From positions 1-37,669 of the forward strand of contig NZ_BAAAFZ010000067.1 of assembly GCF_039523795.1 (NCBI RefSeq): DNA of 37,669 bases, given 5' to 3'. A program made the position numbers and the translations under genes. Source of the stretch: Craurococcus roseus. Its GTDB lineage: Bacteria > Pseudomonadota > Alphaproteobacteria > Acetobacterales > Acetobacteraceae. Positions within the stretch are counted from its first letter, which is position 1. Every line of letters starts with the position of its first letter. Under the pieces are notes generated by a model that saw nothing but the letters and a program-made list of their open reading frames with translations, was not told the DNA's origin and ran no database searches. Positions 23,671 through 33,280 of this stretch are shown piece by piece.

Positions 23671-24753
23671 ATGAATCGTCGGTCTTTCGTCGCGGCGGGC
23701 GCCGCCGCGGCGCCGGTGCTCGCCGCGCCGGCCATCGCGCAAACGCTGAACCCGGAGGTGCGCTGGCGGATGCAGAGCAGCTTCGGCCGCAACCTCGACA
23801 TCCTGTTCTTCGGCGCCGAGCAGATCTCCAAGCGCGTGGCGGAGCTGACCGACAACCGTTTCCAGATCCGCGCCTTCCCTGCCGGCGAGATCGCCCCGGC
23901 GCTCCAGGTGCTCGACGCGGTGCAGAACGGCACCATCGAGTGCGGGCAGACGCCGCTCTACTGGTACATCGGCAAGGACCCGGCGCTGACCTTCTTCACC
24001 TCCATCCCCTTCGGAGGCAATTTCCGCCAGCAGGGCGCCTGGATGAAGCGAGGCGGCGGCAACGAGCTGTGCTCGGAGATGCTGCGCGAGTTCAACTGCG
24101 TGGGCTTCCTGCTCGGCGACACCGGCACGCAGATGGGCGGCTGGTTCCGCAACGAGATCCGCTCCCTGTCGGACCTCAACGGGCTGAAGTTCCGCATCGC
24201 CGGGATGGGCGGGCAGGTCTTCCAGCGGCTCGGCGCTTCGCCGGCGCTGATCGCGGGCGCCGACGTGTACCCGGCGCTCGAACGCGGCACCATCGACGCC
24301 GCGGAGTGGGTCGGGCCGCACGACGACGAGAAGCTCGGCTTCAACCGCGTCGCGCGCTTCTACTACGCGCCCGGCTTCTGGGAGCCCTGCGCGCGGGGCC
24401 ACATGGTCATCAACCAGCGCGCCTGGGACCCGCTGCCGGACGCCTACAAGACGGCGATCCAGGTCGCCTGCGCCGAGGTCGAGCTGGAGATGGTGGCGCG
24501 CTACGACGCGGCGAACCCGGTCGCGCTGCGCCGGCTGGTGGGCGGCGGCGCGCAGCTCCGCGCTTGGCCGCGGGAGGTGATGCAGGCGGCGTGGCGCGTG
24601 GGGCACGAGCTGATGGAGGAGAACGCGTCCAAGAACGCCCGCTTCAAGCGCATCTGGGACAGCTACCGGCCGTTCCGCGACGACCAGTTCCAGTGGTTCC
24701 GCTTGGCGGACAGCGCCTACGACGCCTTCGCCTTCAGCGCCGCCGCGCGGTAG
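23671..24753 (+). CDS. TRAP transporter solute-binding protein (DctP/TakP type), orphan
   Basis: This is a 360-residue periplasmic substrate-binding protein. It has a Tat-like signal (NRRSFVAAGAAAAPVLAAPA with cleavage near AIAQ). The mature part follows the TRAP pattern: VRWRMQSSFGRNLD, GEIAPALQVLDAVQNGTIEC, the conserved Arg in GLKFRIAGMGGQVFQRLG, and ALERGTIDAAEWVGPHDD. The last part resembles TakP-type proteins that bind organic or keto acids. No membrane subunits (dctQ/dctM) are adjacent: the next gene is convergent and starts six bases away. The divergent udh gene makes a uronate or related sugar acid a reasonable ligand guess, but it is inference. Confidence 0.9.
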   Translation: MNRRSFVAAGAAAAPVLAAPAIAQTLNPEVRWRMQSSFGRNLDILFFGAEQISKRVAELTDNRFQIRAFPAGEIAPALQVLDAVQNGTIECGQTPLYWYIGKDPALTFFTSIPFGGNFRQQGAWMKRGGGNELCSEMLREFNCVGFLLGDTGTQMGGWFRNEIRSLSDLNGLKFRIAGMGGQVFQRLGASPALIAGADVYPALERGTIDAAEWVGPHDDEKLGFNRVARFYYAPGFWEPCARGHMVINQRAWDPLPDAYKTAIQVACAEVELEMVARYDAANPVALRRLVGGGAQLRAWPREVMQAAWRVGHELMEENASKNARFKRIWDSYRPFRDDQFQWFRLADSAYDAFAFSAAAR

Positions 24754-24759
24754 GGCCGG

Positions 24760-25896
24760 TCAGGGCCAGGGGCGCCCTTCGAAGGCGCGGGCCAGCGCGT
24801 ACCACATCGGCTTGCGCCGGTACCGGTCGTCGAAGGGCAGAGGGCGCGCCGGCCCGCCCACCTTGGAACCCGCCGTTCCCGGCGCCCCTTCGGCCGGGGT
24901 GAGCGAGGGCTGGGTGTTCGCCCAACTGTACTGGTCGGACACCCCCCAGCACAGCACGGCGGTGCAGCCGCCCGTCTCCAGCACGGTGGAGACGAAGGCG
25001 TGGACGATCTCAGCGCATTTGGCGTCGCGCGCCGCTGGGTCGGACTGCGTTTCCGGCTCGATGACGTCCAGCTCGGTGATGATGACCTTGAGGTCTAGCG
25101 CCAGGACCGAGCGCACGAACTCCGTCACCTTCCGCGCCGAAAAACTGTTGTCGCGGTGCAGGTGGCCTTGCAGCCCGACGGCGTCGATCGGCACGTTCCG
25201 GTCGCGCATCCCGCGCACCAGGGCGAGGACGCGGCGGCGCTTCTCGTCGTCGAAGTCCGTGTCGTGCTCGCAGCCGTAGTCGTTGTAGGTGAGCGTCAGC
25301 GTCGGGTCCTTCTGCCGCGCGAGGCGGAAGGCGAGGTCCAGATAATCCGGGCCGATGCTTCGGAGCCACGGGGTGTCCTTCAGCAACTCCGACGAATTCC
25401 AGGGATCGGCCACGGCCTCGTTCGCCACGTCCCAATCCCGGATGGTGGGCGCAGTGTAGCCGAGCACCCGGTCTATGTGCGTCTCCAGCAAGGCGCGCCC
25501 GCGTCGCGGGCCCTCGTTCAACGCATCGTAGGTCCACTTCCGCATGGCCGCGTGCCAGACGAGCGTGTGGCCGCGGACCGTCTGGTTGTGGCGGGCGGCG
25601 AACTGTGTGATCGGGTCCAATTCGGAGAAGTCGAACACGGACTCGAAGGGCCGGAGGTCGTACCACTTGGTGGAGCCCTCCGGGACCAGCATGGACGCTT
25701 CCCGCGCCGTGGTGGCGGCGAACCCCGGGTCGCCCTCGAACCAGTCGGCCTGCACCGCAACGCCGAACGGCAGACCCCGCCGGGCGGCGATTTCGCGCAG
25801 CGGCGGTGCGTCGCCGGCGGCGAAGGCGGCGCGCGGGAAGACGGCCGCTGTCGCCGCGGCGCCCAGGAGCAGGTCGCGGCGGGTGGCCGCGGGCAC
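24760..25896 (-). CDS. GH10 endo-1,4-beta-xylanase
   Basis: This is a 378-residue glycoside hydrolase of family 10 that cuts the xylan backbone. It has a Tat-type signal (ATRRDLLLGAAATAAVFPRA, cleavage near AFAAG). Catalytic-domain landmarks are GHTLVWHAAMRKW, the acid/base Glu in RDWDVANEAVADPW, YNDYGCEHD, VGLQGHLHRD, the nucleophile Glu in VIITELDVIEPE and CWGVSDQYSWANTQPSL. Both catalytic Glu are present and the domain looks full-length. The start is set at GTG 25896, three bases after the ferritin-like gene's stop, so translation is probably coupled. There is no carbohydrate-binding module. Confidence 0.9.
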   Translation of the reverse strand: MPAATRRDLLLGAAATAAVFPRAAFAAGDAPPLREIAARRGLPFGVAVQADWFEGDPGFAATTAREASMLVPEGSTKWYDLRPFESVFDFSELDPITQFAARHNQTVRGHTLVWHAAMRKWTYDALNEGPRRGRALLETHIDRVLGYTAPTIRDWDVANEAVADPWNSSELLKDTPWLRSIGPDYLDLAFRLARQKDPTLTLTYNDYGCEHDTDFDDEKRRRVLALVRGMRDRNVPIDAVGLQGHLHRDNSFSARKVTEFVRSVLALDLKVIITELDVIEPETQSDPAARDAKCAEIVHAFVSTVLETGGCTAVLCWGVSDQYSWANTQPSLTPAEGAPGTAGSKVGGPARPLPFDDRYRRKPMWYALARAFEGRPWP

Positions 25897-25898
25897 AG

Positions 25899-26762
25899 CT
25901 AGGCCGCCATGGCCGCGGGGCGGGCCGTCGCGTCCGCCGCCGCTTGGCGCATCGCCGCGCGGTAGCGGTCCCGCCGCCAGCACAGCAGGCGCCACGCGCC
26001 CCGCGCGGCGAGGTCTGACATGCGCCCGCGCGGCTCCAGGCCGATCGCCTTGAAGATCATGCCCATGCCGCGCTCGACGTGCCGGTAGCGGTAGAAGCCC
26101 ATGGCGAGGCCCGCGTAGCTGGCGATGCAGCGGTCGTGGTCGTAGGCGGTGCCTGGCGGCTCGTTGCTGCAATGGTAGGCGAAGGCCAACTCGTCGTCCT
26201 CCGACTCGCCTATGCGCCCGGCCGCGACGCGCAGCCGCTTGAGGAACGAGATCTCCTCGCGCGACAGGTAGCGCTTCATGTGGTCGTAGAAGAGCTTGAA
26301 ATGCCGGTACTCGTCCGCGGCGATCAAGCGGCAGACCTGCTTCAGCACCGGCTCCTCCGTGGAGTCGCCGAGCGCCGTGTAGTAGCTGCTGGTCCCGGTC
26401 TCAACCATGCAGCGAGCGATCAGCTCCCCCGTGCGGCTGCCTCGAATGGAGGCGTCCACCTCCGTGTTGATCTTGTAACCCGCCCGGTACCGCGCGAAGG
26501 CCGCTTGGTAGTCCCAAGCCGGGTCGGCCAGCATGGCCCAACGGCCAAGCGCGTCGCCGTGCTGCACCTCCTCCTCCGCCCAGTTGTCGGACGCCCGCCG
26601 GAAATCGGGGTCGTCGGCGAAGACGCGCTTCAAGTAGATCGCGTAGTCGTCGCCGTTGCGCTCCACCATCGCGGCCGCCTTGACGAGCGGCACCACCTCC
26701 GGATCGAGCTTGGCCGGATCGAAGCGGTCCCACGCCACTTGCTCGATGCGCCAATGCTTCAT
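25899..26762 (-). CDS. Ferritin-like diiron protein (acyl-ACP desaturase-like)
   Basis: This is a 287-residue all-helical protein. It has two E/D-x-x-H iron-ligand motifs, NWAEEEVQHGDALGRW near 80-95 and AADEYRHFKLFYDH near 165, with an intervening VETGTSSYYTALGDSTEE helix carrying a further Glu. The layout (E ... ExxH ... E ... ExxH) is that of ferritin-like diiron carboxylate proteins. The W-x-x-E-E-x-x-H-G-D-x-L block recalls acyl-ACP desaturases and AurF-type oxygenases. ATG 26762 (MKHWRIEQVAWDRFDPAKLD) is chosen over a longer frame. The substrate is unknown. It lies immediately upstream of the xylanase gene. Confidence 0.78.
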   Translation of the reverse strand: MKHWRIEQVAWDRFDPAKLDPEVVPLVKAAAMVERNGDDYAIYLKRVFADDPDFRRASDNWAEEEVQHGDALGRWAMLADPAWDYQAAFARYRAGYKINTEVDASIRGSRTGELIARCMVETGTSSYYTALGDSTEEPVLKQVCRLIAADEYRHFKLFYDHMKRYLSREEISFLKRLRVAAGRIGESEDDELAFAYHCSNEPPGTAYDHDRCIASYAGLAMGFYRYRHVERGMGMIFKAIGLEPRGRMSDLAARGAWRLLCWRRDRYRAAMRQAAADATARPAAMAA

Positions 26763-26895
26763 CCGGCCTGTTTCAACCCCATGTTGCCGCCTCCGGCGAT
26801 CGGACGCGCGGAAGGCCACGCGGCCGGTATTTTCGGCCCGCGATGTTCCGGTTCAAGGCGTGAGGGCGGGAGGCCGCCCGGTTCGGGGCGGGGAA

Positions 26896-26917
26896 GCGGG
26901 GCGCGTTGCCGCCCCGC
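26896..26917 (-). terminator. Terminator hairpin after atpC
   Basis: A perfect 7-bp GC stem (GCGGGGC / GCCCCGC) with an 8-base loop lies about 37 bases past the atpC stop. It is followed on the minus strand by TTCCCCGCC. Placement at the end of the atp operon makes a terminator likely, though the U-run is short. Confidence 0.5.
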
Positions 26918-26953
26918 CACAAAACTGCAACTCGGTCCGGGGATACGGCCCGG

Positions 26954-27370
26954 TCAGGCCGCCCCGGCGGCGTCCCGCATGGCGCGGGCGGACTGCACCT
27001 TGCTCATGGCCAGGTCGCGCCGCTCGATGGGGTCCGTGGCCGTGACCTCGACGAGGGCCGCCTCGGCCGCGGCCAGCCGCTGCTCGGCCTTGGCCCGGGA
27101 GACCTCCGCGACCGGCGTGGCCTCGTCGGCGAGCACGGTGCAGCGGTCGGGCAGGACCTCGGCGAAGCCGCCGGCGACGAAGAGCCGTTCGCTCTCCGCG
27201 CCGTTATCCCGCACGCTGATGACGCCGCCGCGCAACGCGACGACCATCGGCGCGTGGCCCGGCAACACGCCCATCTCGCCCTCGGCCGCCGGGATCACCG
27301 CCATCTCCACTTGGCGGGAGAGCAGCAGCCGCTCCGGCGAGACGAGTTCGAGCTGGAAGGTGTCCGCCAT
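26954..27370 (-). CDS. atpC: F1F0 ATP synthase subunit epsilon
   Basis: This is the 138-residue central-stalk subunit that couples rotation and inhibits ATP hydrolysis. It opens MADTFQLELVSPERLLLSRQ, followed by the family block PAAEGEMGVLPGHAPMVVAL. SERLFVAGGFAEVLPDRCTVLADEA closes the beta-sandwich. A helical C-terminus (AEQRLAAAEAALVEVTATDP) follows. Length is normal. It is the last gene of atpHAGDC, four bases after atpD. Confidence 0.96.
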   Translation of the reverse strand: MADTFQLELVSPERLLLSRQVEMAVIPAAEGEMGVLPGHAPMVVALRGGVISVRDNGAESERLFVAGGFAEVLPDRCTVLADEATPVAEVSRAKAEQRLAAAEAALVEVTATDPIERRDLAMSKVQSARAMRDAAGAA

Positions 27371-27374
27371 CCGC

Positions 27375-28802
<1,428 letters not shown>

Positions 28803-28815
28803 CCCGTGTTTTCCC

Positions 28816-29706
28816 TCAAAGCGCCTCGGCGCCGGAGATGATCTCGATCAGCTCGCGGGTGATGTTCGCCTGGCGTGTGCGGTTGTAGTTGAGCGTCAGC
28901 TTGCCGATCATGTCGCCCGCGTTGCGCGTTGCGTTGTCCATCGCGCTCATCTGGCTGCCGTAGAAGCCGGCGGCGTTCTCCAGCAGCGCGCGGTAGATCT
29001 GGATGGCGAGGTTGCGCGGGAGGAGGCTGGTGAGGATCTCCTCCTCCGCCGGCTCGTACTCGTACATGGCCGAAGCGCCGCCATTGGCCGGCGCGGCCGC
29101 GGGGGTTTCCGGAATGGGCGCCGGGATGAGGCGCTGCTCGCTCGGCACCTGGCTGATGACGCTGCGGAAGCGGTTGTAGACGAGGGTGCAGACGTCGAAC
29201 TCGTTCCGCTCCAGCATCTCGGTGATGCGAACGGCCACTTCCTCGGCGTCCGAAAACTCCACCCGCTTCTTGCCGACGAAGTTGATGTCGCCGACGATCC
29301 GATCAGCGAACTCCCGCCGCAGGTAGGCCGTGCCCTTGCGGCCCACGGTCAGCAGCTTCACCGCCTTGCCCTCGGCCTCGAGCGCCCGGACGCGGTTGCG
29401 CGCGAGGCGCCCCACATTGGTGTTGAAGGCCCCGGCGAGGCCGCGGTCGGCGGTGACGACCACCAGCAAGTGCGTCCGGTCGGCGCCCGTGCCGACCAGC
29501 ATCCGCGGCGCCCCTGGCGTGGCGGCGACAGCGGAGCCGAGGGAAGCGAGGATCGCCTCCATCCGCTCCGCGTAGGGCCGCGCCGCCTCGGCCTGCGATT
29601 GCGCGCGGCGGAGCTTGGCCGCCGCCACCATCTTCATCGCCTGCGTGATCTTCCGCGTGGACTTCACGCTGTTGATCCGGCCGCGGAGGTCCTTCAGGCT
29701 CGGCAT
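28816..29706 (-). CDS. atpG: F1F0 ATP synthase subunit gamma
   Basis: This is the 296-residue rotor shaft of F1. The N-terminal coiled-coil helix is MPSLKDLRGRINSVKSTRKI, then TQAMKMVAAAKLRRAQ. The C-terminal helix includes NAAGFYGSQMSAMDNATRNA and ends ITRELIEIISGAEAL. VVTADRGLAGAFNTNVGR is the conserved Rossmann-like segment. A Pro/Ala-rich loop (PIPETPAAAPANGGAS) in the middle is typical of alphaproteobacterial homologues. It lies between atpA (16 bases) and atpD. Confidence 0.97.
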   Translation of the reverse strand: MPSLKDLRGRINSVKSTRKITQAMKMVAAAKLRRAQSQAEAARPYAERMEAILASLGSAVAATPGAPRMLVGTGADRTHLLVVVTADRGLAGAFNTNVGRLARNRVRALEAEGKAVKLLTVGRKGTAYLRREFADRIVGDINFVGKKRVEFSDAEEVAVRITEMLERNEFDVCTLVYNRFRSVISQVPSEQRLIPAPIPETPAAAPANGGASAMYEYEPAEEEILTSLLPRNLAIQIYRALLENAAGFYGSQMSAMDNATRNAGDMIGKLTLNYNRTRQANITRELIEIISGAEAL

Positions 29707-29722
29707 GGTCGGGCGCCCGCCC

Positions 29723-31258
29723 TCAGGCTGCGAAGGACTTGGTGAAGCCGTCGAGGAAGCCGACCAGCTTGTCCTCGGTCGGCTTCTTGATCTCGCGCTC
29801 CGTCCGGATGGCGTCGAGGATGTCGGAGTTGTTGGCCTTCAACTCGGACACCATCCGCCGCTCGAACTCGCCCACCCGCGCGATCGGCAGCTTGTCGAGG
29901 TAGCCGCGCGTGCCCGCGAAGATCACCACCACCTGCTCCTCCACCGGCATCGGCTTGTATTGCGGCTGCTTCAGCAACTCAGTCAGCCGCGCGCCGCGCG
30001 CCAGCAGCGCCTGGGTGGAGGCGTCGAGGTCGGAGGCAAACTGGGCGAAGGCCGCCATCTCACGGTACTGCGCCAGTTCCAGCTTGATGCGCCCGGCCAC
30101 CTGCTTCATGGCCTTGATCTGCGCGGCGGAACCCACGCGGGACACCGAAAGGCCCACGTTCACCGCCGGGCGGATGCCCTGGTAGAACAACTCCGTCTCC
30201 AGGAAGATCTGGCCATCGGTGATGGAGATGACGTTGGTCGGGATGTAGGCCGAGACGTCACCCGCCTGCGTCTCGATCACCGGCAGCGCCGTGAGCGAGC
30301 CGGCGCCGAAGTCGTCGTTCATCTTCGCCGCCCGCTCCAACAGGCGGGAGTGCAAGTAGAACACGTCGCCCGGGTAGGCCTCGCGGCCCGGCGGCCGGCG
30401 CAGCAGCAGCGACATCTGCCGGTACGCGACCGCCTGCTTGGACAGGTCGTCGTAGAAGATGACGGCGTGCATGCCGTTATCGCGGAAGTACTCGCCCATG
30501 GTGCAGCCGGTGTACGGCGCCAGGAACTGCATCGGCGCAGGGTCGGAGGCGGTGGCGGCGACGACGATGGAGTACTCCATCGCGCCGTTCTCCTCCAGCG
30601 TCTTAACGAGCTGCGCTACGGTGGAGCGCTTCTGCCCGATCGCGACGTAGATGCAGTAGAGCTTGCGGCTCTCGTCGCCGGAGGCGTTGACGTTCTTCTG
30701 GTTGATGATGGTGTCGATGATGACGGCGGTCTTGCCGGTCTGCCGGTCGCCGATCACCAGCTCCCGCTGCCCGCGGCCGATCGGGATCAGCGCGTCGATC
30801 GCCTTCAGGCCCGTCTGCATCGGCTCGTGGACCGACTTGCGCGGGATGATGCCCGGCGCCTTCACCTCCACGCGGCGGCGCTCCACGTCCCGGAGCGGGC
30901 CCTTGCCGTCGATGGGGTTGCCGAGCCCGTCCACCACGCGGCCGAGCAGGCCGCGGCCCACCGGCGCATCCACGATGGACCCGGTGCGGCTCACCGTGTC
31001 GCCCTCGCGCACCGCCTTGTCGTCACCGAAGATGACGATGCCTACGTTGTCGGTCTCGAGGTTGAGCGCCATCCCCTTTACGCCGGCGGAGGGGAAGTCC
31101 ACCATTTCGCCGGCCATGATGTTTTGCAGGCCGTAAACGCGGGCGATGCCGTCGCCCACGGTCAGCACCGTGCCGACCTCGGCCACGTTCGCCTCGGCGT
31201 CGAAGCCGGCGATCTGCTGCTTGAGGATCTCCGAGATCTCGGCGGGACGGATGTCCAT
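29723..31258 (-). CDS. atpA: F1F0 ATP synthase subunit alpha
   Basis: This is the 511-residue nucleotide-binding, non-catalytic subunit of F1. It starts MDIRPAEISEILKQQIAGFD. The P-loop is VIGDRQTGKTAVIIDTIINQ, and the alpha/beta signature is PAVNVGLSVSRVGSAAQIKA. Length matches the family (about 510). It is three bases below atpH and 16 above atpG, in an atpHAGDC operon. As in most alphaproteobacteria, the Fo genes (atpIBEF) are not adjacent. Confidence 0.98.
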   Translation of the reverse strand: MDIRPAEISEILKQQIAGFDAEANVAEVGTVLTVGDGIARVYGLQNIMAGEMVDFPSAGVKGMALNLETDNVGIVIFGDDKAVREGDTVSRTGSIVDAPVGRGLLGRVVDGLGNPIDGKGPLRDVERRRVEVKAPGIIPRKSVHEPMQTGLKAIDALIPIGRGQRELVIGDRQTGKTAVIIDTIINQKNVNASGDESRKLYCIYVAIGQKRSTVAQLVKTLEENGAMEYSIVVAATASDPAPMQFLAPYTGCTMGEYFRDNGMHAVIFYDDLSKQAVAYRQMSLLLRRPPGREAYPGDVFYLHSRLLERAAKMNDDFGAGSLTALPVIETQAGDVSAYIPTNVISITDGQIFLETELFYQGIRPAVNVGLSVSRVGSAAQIKAMKQVAGRIKLELAQYREMAAFAQFASDLDASTQALLARGARLTELLKQPQYKPMPVEEQVVVIFAGTRGYLDKLPIARVGEFERRMVSELKANNSDILDAIRTEREIKKPTEDKLVGFLDGFTKSFAA

Positions 31259-31261
31259 GGC

Positions 31262-31861
31262 TCAGGCGGCCCCTTTCAGCGCGTACTGCATTCGTTGCAG
31301 CTTGGATTTGATGGAACTGTCATAAAGGCGGGAGCCGATCCGCACGATCAGGCCGCCGAGAATGGAGGGATCGACCCGCTCCGTGAGCCGCACGCCGGAA
31401 TAGCCGGCCTCGGTCAGCCGCGCGGTGATCTGCGCGCGCTGGGTGTCCGACAGCGGGTGCGCGCTCACCACCCCGGCCGTCTGCTGGCCGCGCCGCTCGG
31501 CGAGCAACGCGCCGAAGGTCTGCGCCACCTGCGGCAGCGCCGACAGCCGGCGGTTGGCGATCAGCACGCCGACCAGGTTGCGCACCTCCTCGCCTATGCC
31601 GGAGCGCTCCATGATGCCGAAGGCGCCGCGCTTCTGCGCTTGGGCGTCCAACCGCGGGTCGGCGACGAAGGCGCGGAAGTTGGAGTCGTCCCGCCACAAG
31701 GCAAAAAGCCGGTCCAGGTCGCCGGCGATGCGGTCGGTGGCGCCCGGGTCCGCCTGCCGGCGGTCGTCGGCCAGCGCCAGCAACGCTTGCGCGTAGCGGC
31801 CCGCCAAGCCGGTGGTGCTGGGCGAATGAGAAGCGGCGGCGATGGTCTCGGCGGAGGCCAC
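31262..31861 (-). CDS. atpH: F1F0 ATP synthase subunit delta
   Basis: This is the 199-residue peripheral-stalk subunit linking F1 to Fo. The N-terminal domain includes LAGRYAQALLALADDRRQ, and SNFRAFVADPRLDAQAQKR follows. The C-terminal signature is SILGGLIVRIGSRLYDSSIK, then SKLQRMQYAL. No ATG fits; the start is placed at GTG 31861 (ASAETIAAASHSPSTTGLAG), just before family similarity begins, with GGGA about 8 bases upstream. It is the first gene of the F1 operon, so the promoter should lie in 31862-32069, shared with the divergent MFS pseudogene. Confidence 0.93.
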   Translation of the reverse strand: MASAETIAAASHSPSTTGLAGRYAQALLALADDRRQADPGATDRIAGDLDRLFALWRDDSNFRAFVADPRLDAQAQKRGAFGIMERSGIGEEVRNLVGVLIANRRLSALPQVAQTFGALLAERRGQQTAGVVSAHPLSDTQRAQITARLTEAGYSGVRLTERVDPSILGGLIVRIGSRLYDSSIKSKLQRMQYALKGAA

Positions 31862-32069
31862 GTCAGATCCCGATCTGTTTCTGATTGCGCGCGCAAACGA
31901 GCGCGCGGAACCGCCCCGCGGCGCTGCGGCCCCGGCGCGGCGGCGGCGCCTTAACACGGCCTTCCCCGGGCTGCAACCGAGCCCGGTCCGGCCCTTTCCG
32001 CCGCTCGGGCCGAACGCGAAGCGGCACCGTCGCGCGCACGCTAGGCTCGGCGCCGCTGGGAGGGGCGGC

Positions 32070-33234
32070 ATGGCGGCGCGGGGCGCGAAAAGGTTCTTCG
32101 GTTGGCAGGTGGTGGGCGCCGCCTTCGTGCTCGCGTTATTGACCTGGGGCATCAACTTCTATGGGCCCTCTGTGTACCTGCACGCCCTGCACGCGCGGGA
32201 AGGATGGCCGCTGTCGCTGATCTCTGCGGCGATCACTTTGCAGTCCCTGGCGAGCGCCGCGCCGACGGCGTGGCTGCCGTCCCTGCTCGCCCGCTTCGGA
32301 CCTGTGGCTGTGACGCGCGCGGGGATGGCGGCGGCCGCGCTCGGCGTTGCGGGCTGGGGCAACGCCGCTGCGCCGTGGCACCTCATCCCCGCGGCGCTTT
32401 TGACCGCGACGGGCTGGGCGCTGACCAGCAGCGCGGCGATCAATGTCCTGGTCTCCCGCTGGTTCGACCGCCGGCGGCATCGTCTTCACGCCGCTCTGGG
32501 CCGCACTCATCGCCGCTTGAGGCTTCGGCCCTGCCTCGGTCGCAGTGGCGCTGGCCGCTGTTCTGGTGGTCTGGCCGATGGCAGGGCGCTGGTTCGGGGC
32601 GACGCCGGACGGGATGGGCCTCCATCCGGACGGCGCCGCGCAGCCCCCGCCGGCCCGCCCCGCGCCGCCGCCCACCGGCCCGCTCTGGCGCCAACCCGCC
32701 TTCCGCAGCCTGTCCTTGTCCTTCGCGCTCGGCCTCACCGCGCAGATAGGGCTCCTGACGGTGCCGTTCTCCATCTTGGCGCCGAGTCTGGGCGAAGCAG
32801 GCGCGGGATTGGCGATGAGCGCCGCCACGGCTTGCGCGGTGGTGGGGCGCACCGCGGTCGGCGCGCTGCTGCCCGGAGCAGCGGACCGGCGCGCGGCCGG
32901 GGCGCTCAACTTCCTCTTGCAGGCGGCGGGATCGGCGGCGCTGGCGTTCTCGGGCGGCGATTTCGCTTTGCTGATGCTGGGCGCCGTGCTGTTCGGCCTG
33001 GGCATCGGCAACCTGTTGTCGCTGCCGCCGCTCATCGCCCAACGCGACTGGCCGCCCGCCGAGGTGGCCCGCGTCGTGGCGATGGTGACGGCGGTGAACC
33101 AAGCTTTCTACGCCTTCGGCCCAAGCCTGTTCGGCGCCGCAATGGAGAGTTTCGGCCCTCGGGCGCCGCCTGTGGCGGCAGGGGTGCTGCAGGTGGCCGC
33201 GGCCGCGGTATTGATGGCGGGGCGGCGGCAGTAG
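32070..33234 (+). pseudogene. MFS transporter, disrupted by deletion/frameshift and in-frame stop
   Basis: This is a 12-helix major-facilitator gene broken in the middle. The first part (from ATG 32070, KRFFGWQVVGAAFVLALLTW onward) runs through about five hydrophobic segments to NVLVSRWFDRRR. The expected cytoplasmic loop and the start of the next helix are then missing. The sequence resumes in another frame as GGIVFTPLWAALIAA, followed by TGA at 32518-32520 and then GFGPASVAVALAAVLVVWPM. The second half (LWRQPAFRSLSLSFALGLTA to the stop at 33234) is otherwise intact. Two independent lesions argue against a single sequencing error. The original substrate (possibly a monocarboxylate or organic acid, by the FFGWxVVxAAF start) is unknown. 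Confidence 0.8.
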
Positions 33235-33280
33235 GCCCCGCGGGCGGCCATCAAACATGCTGCGGCGCGCCCCCGGGATT

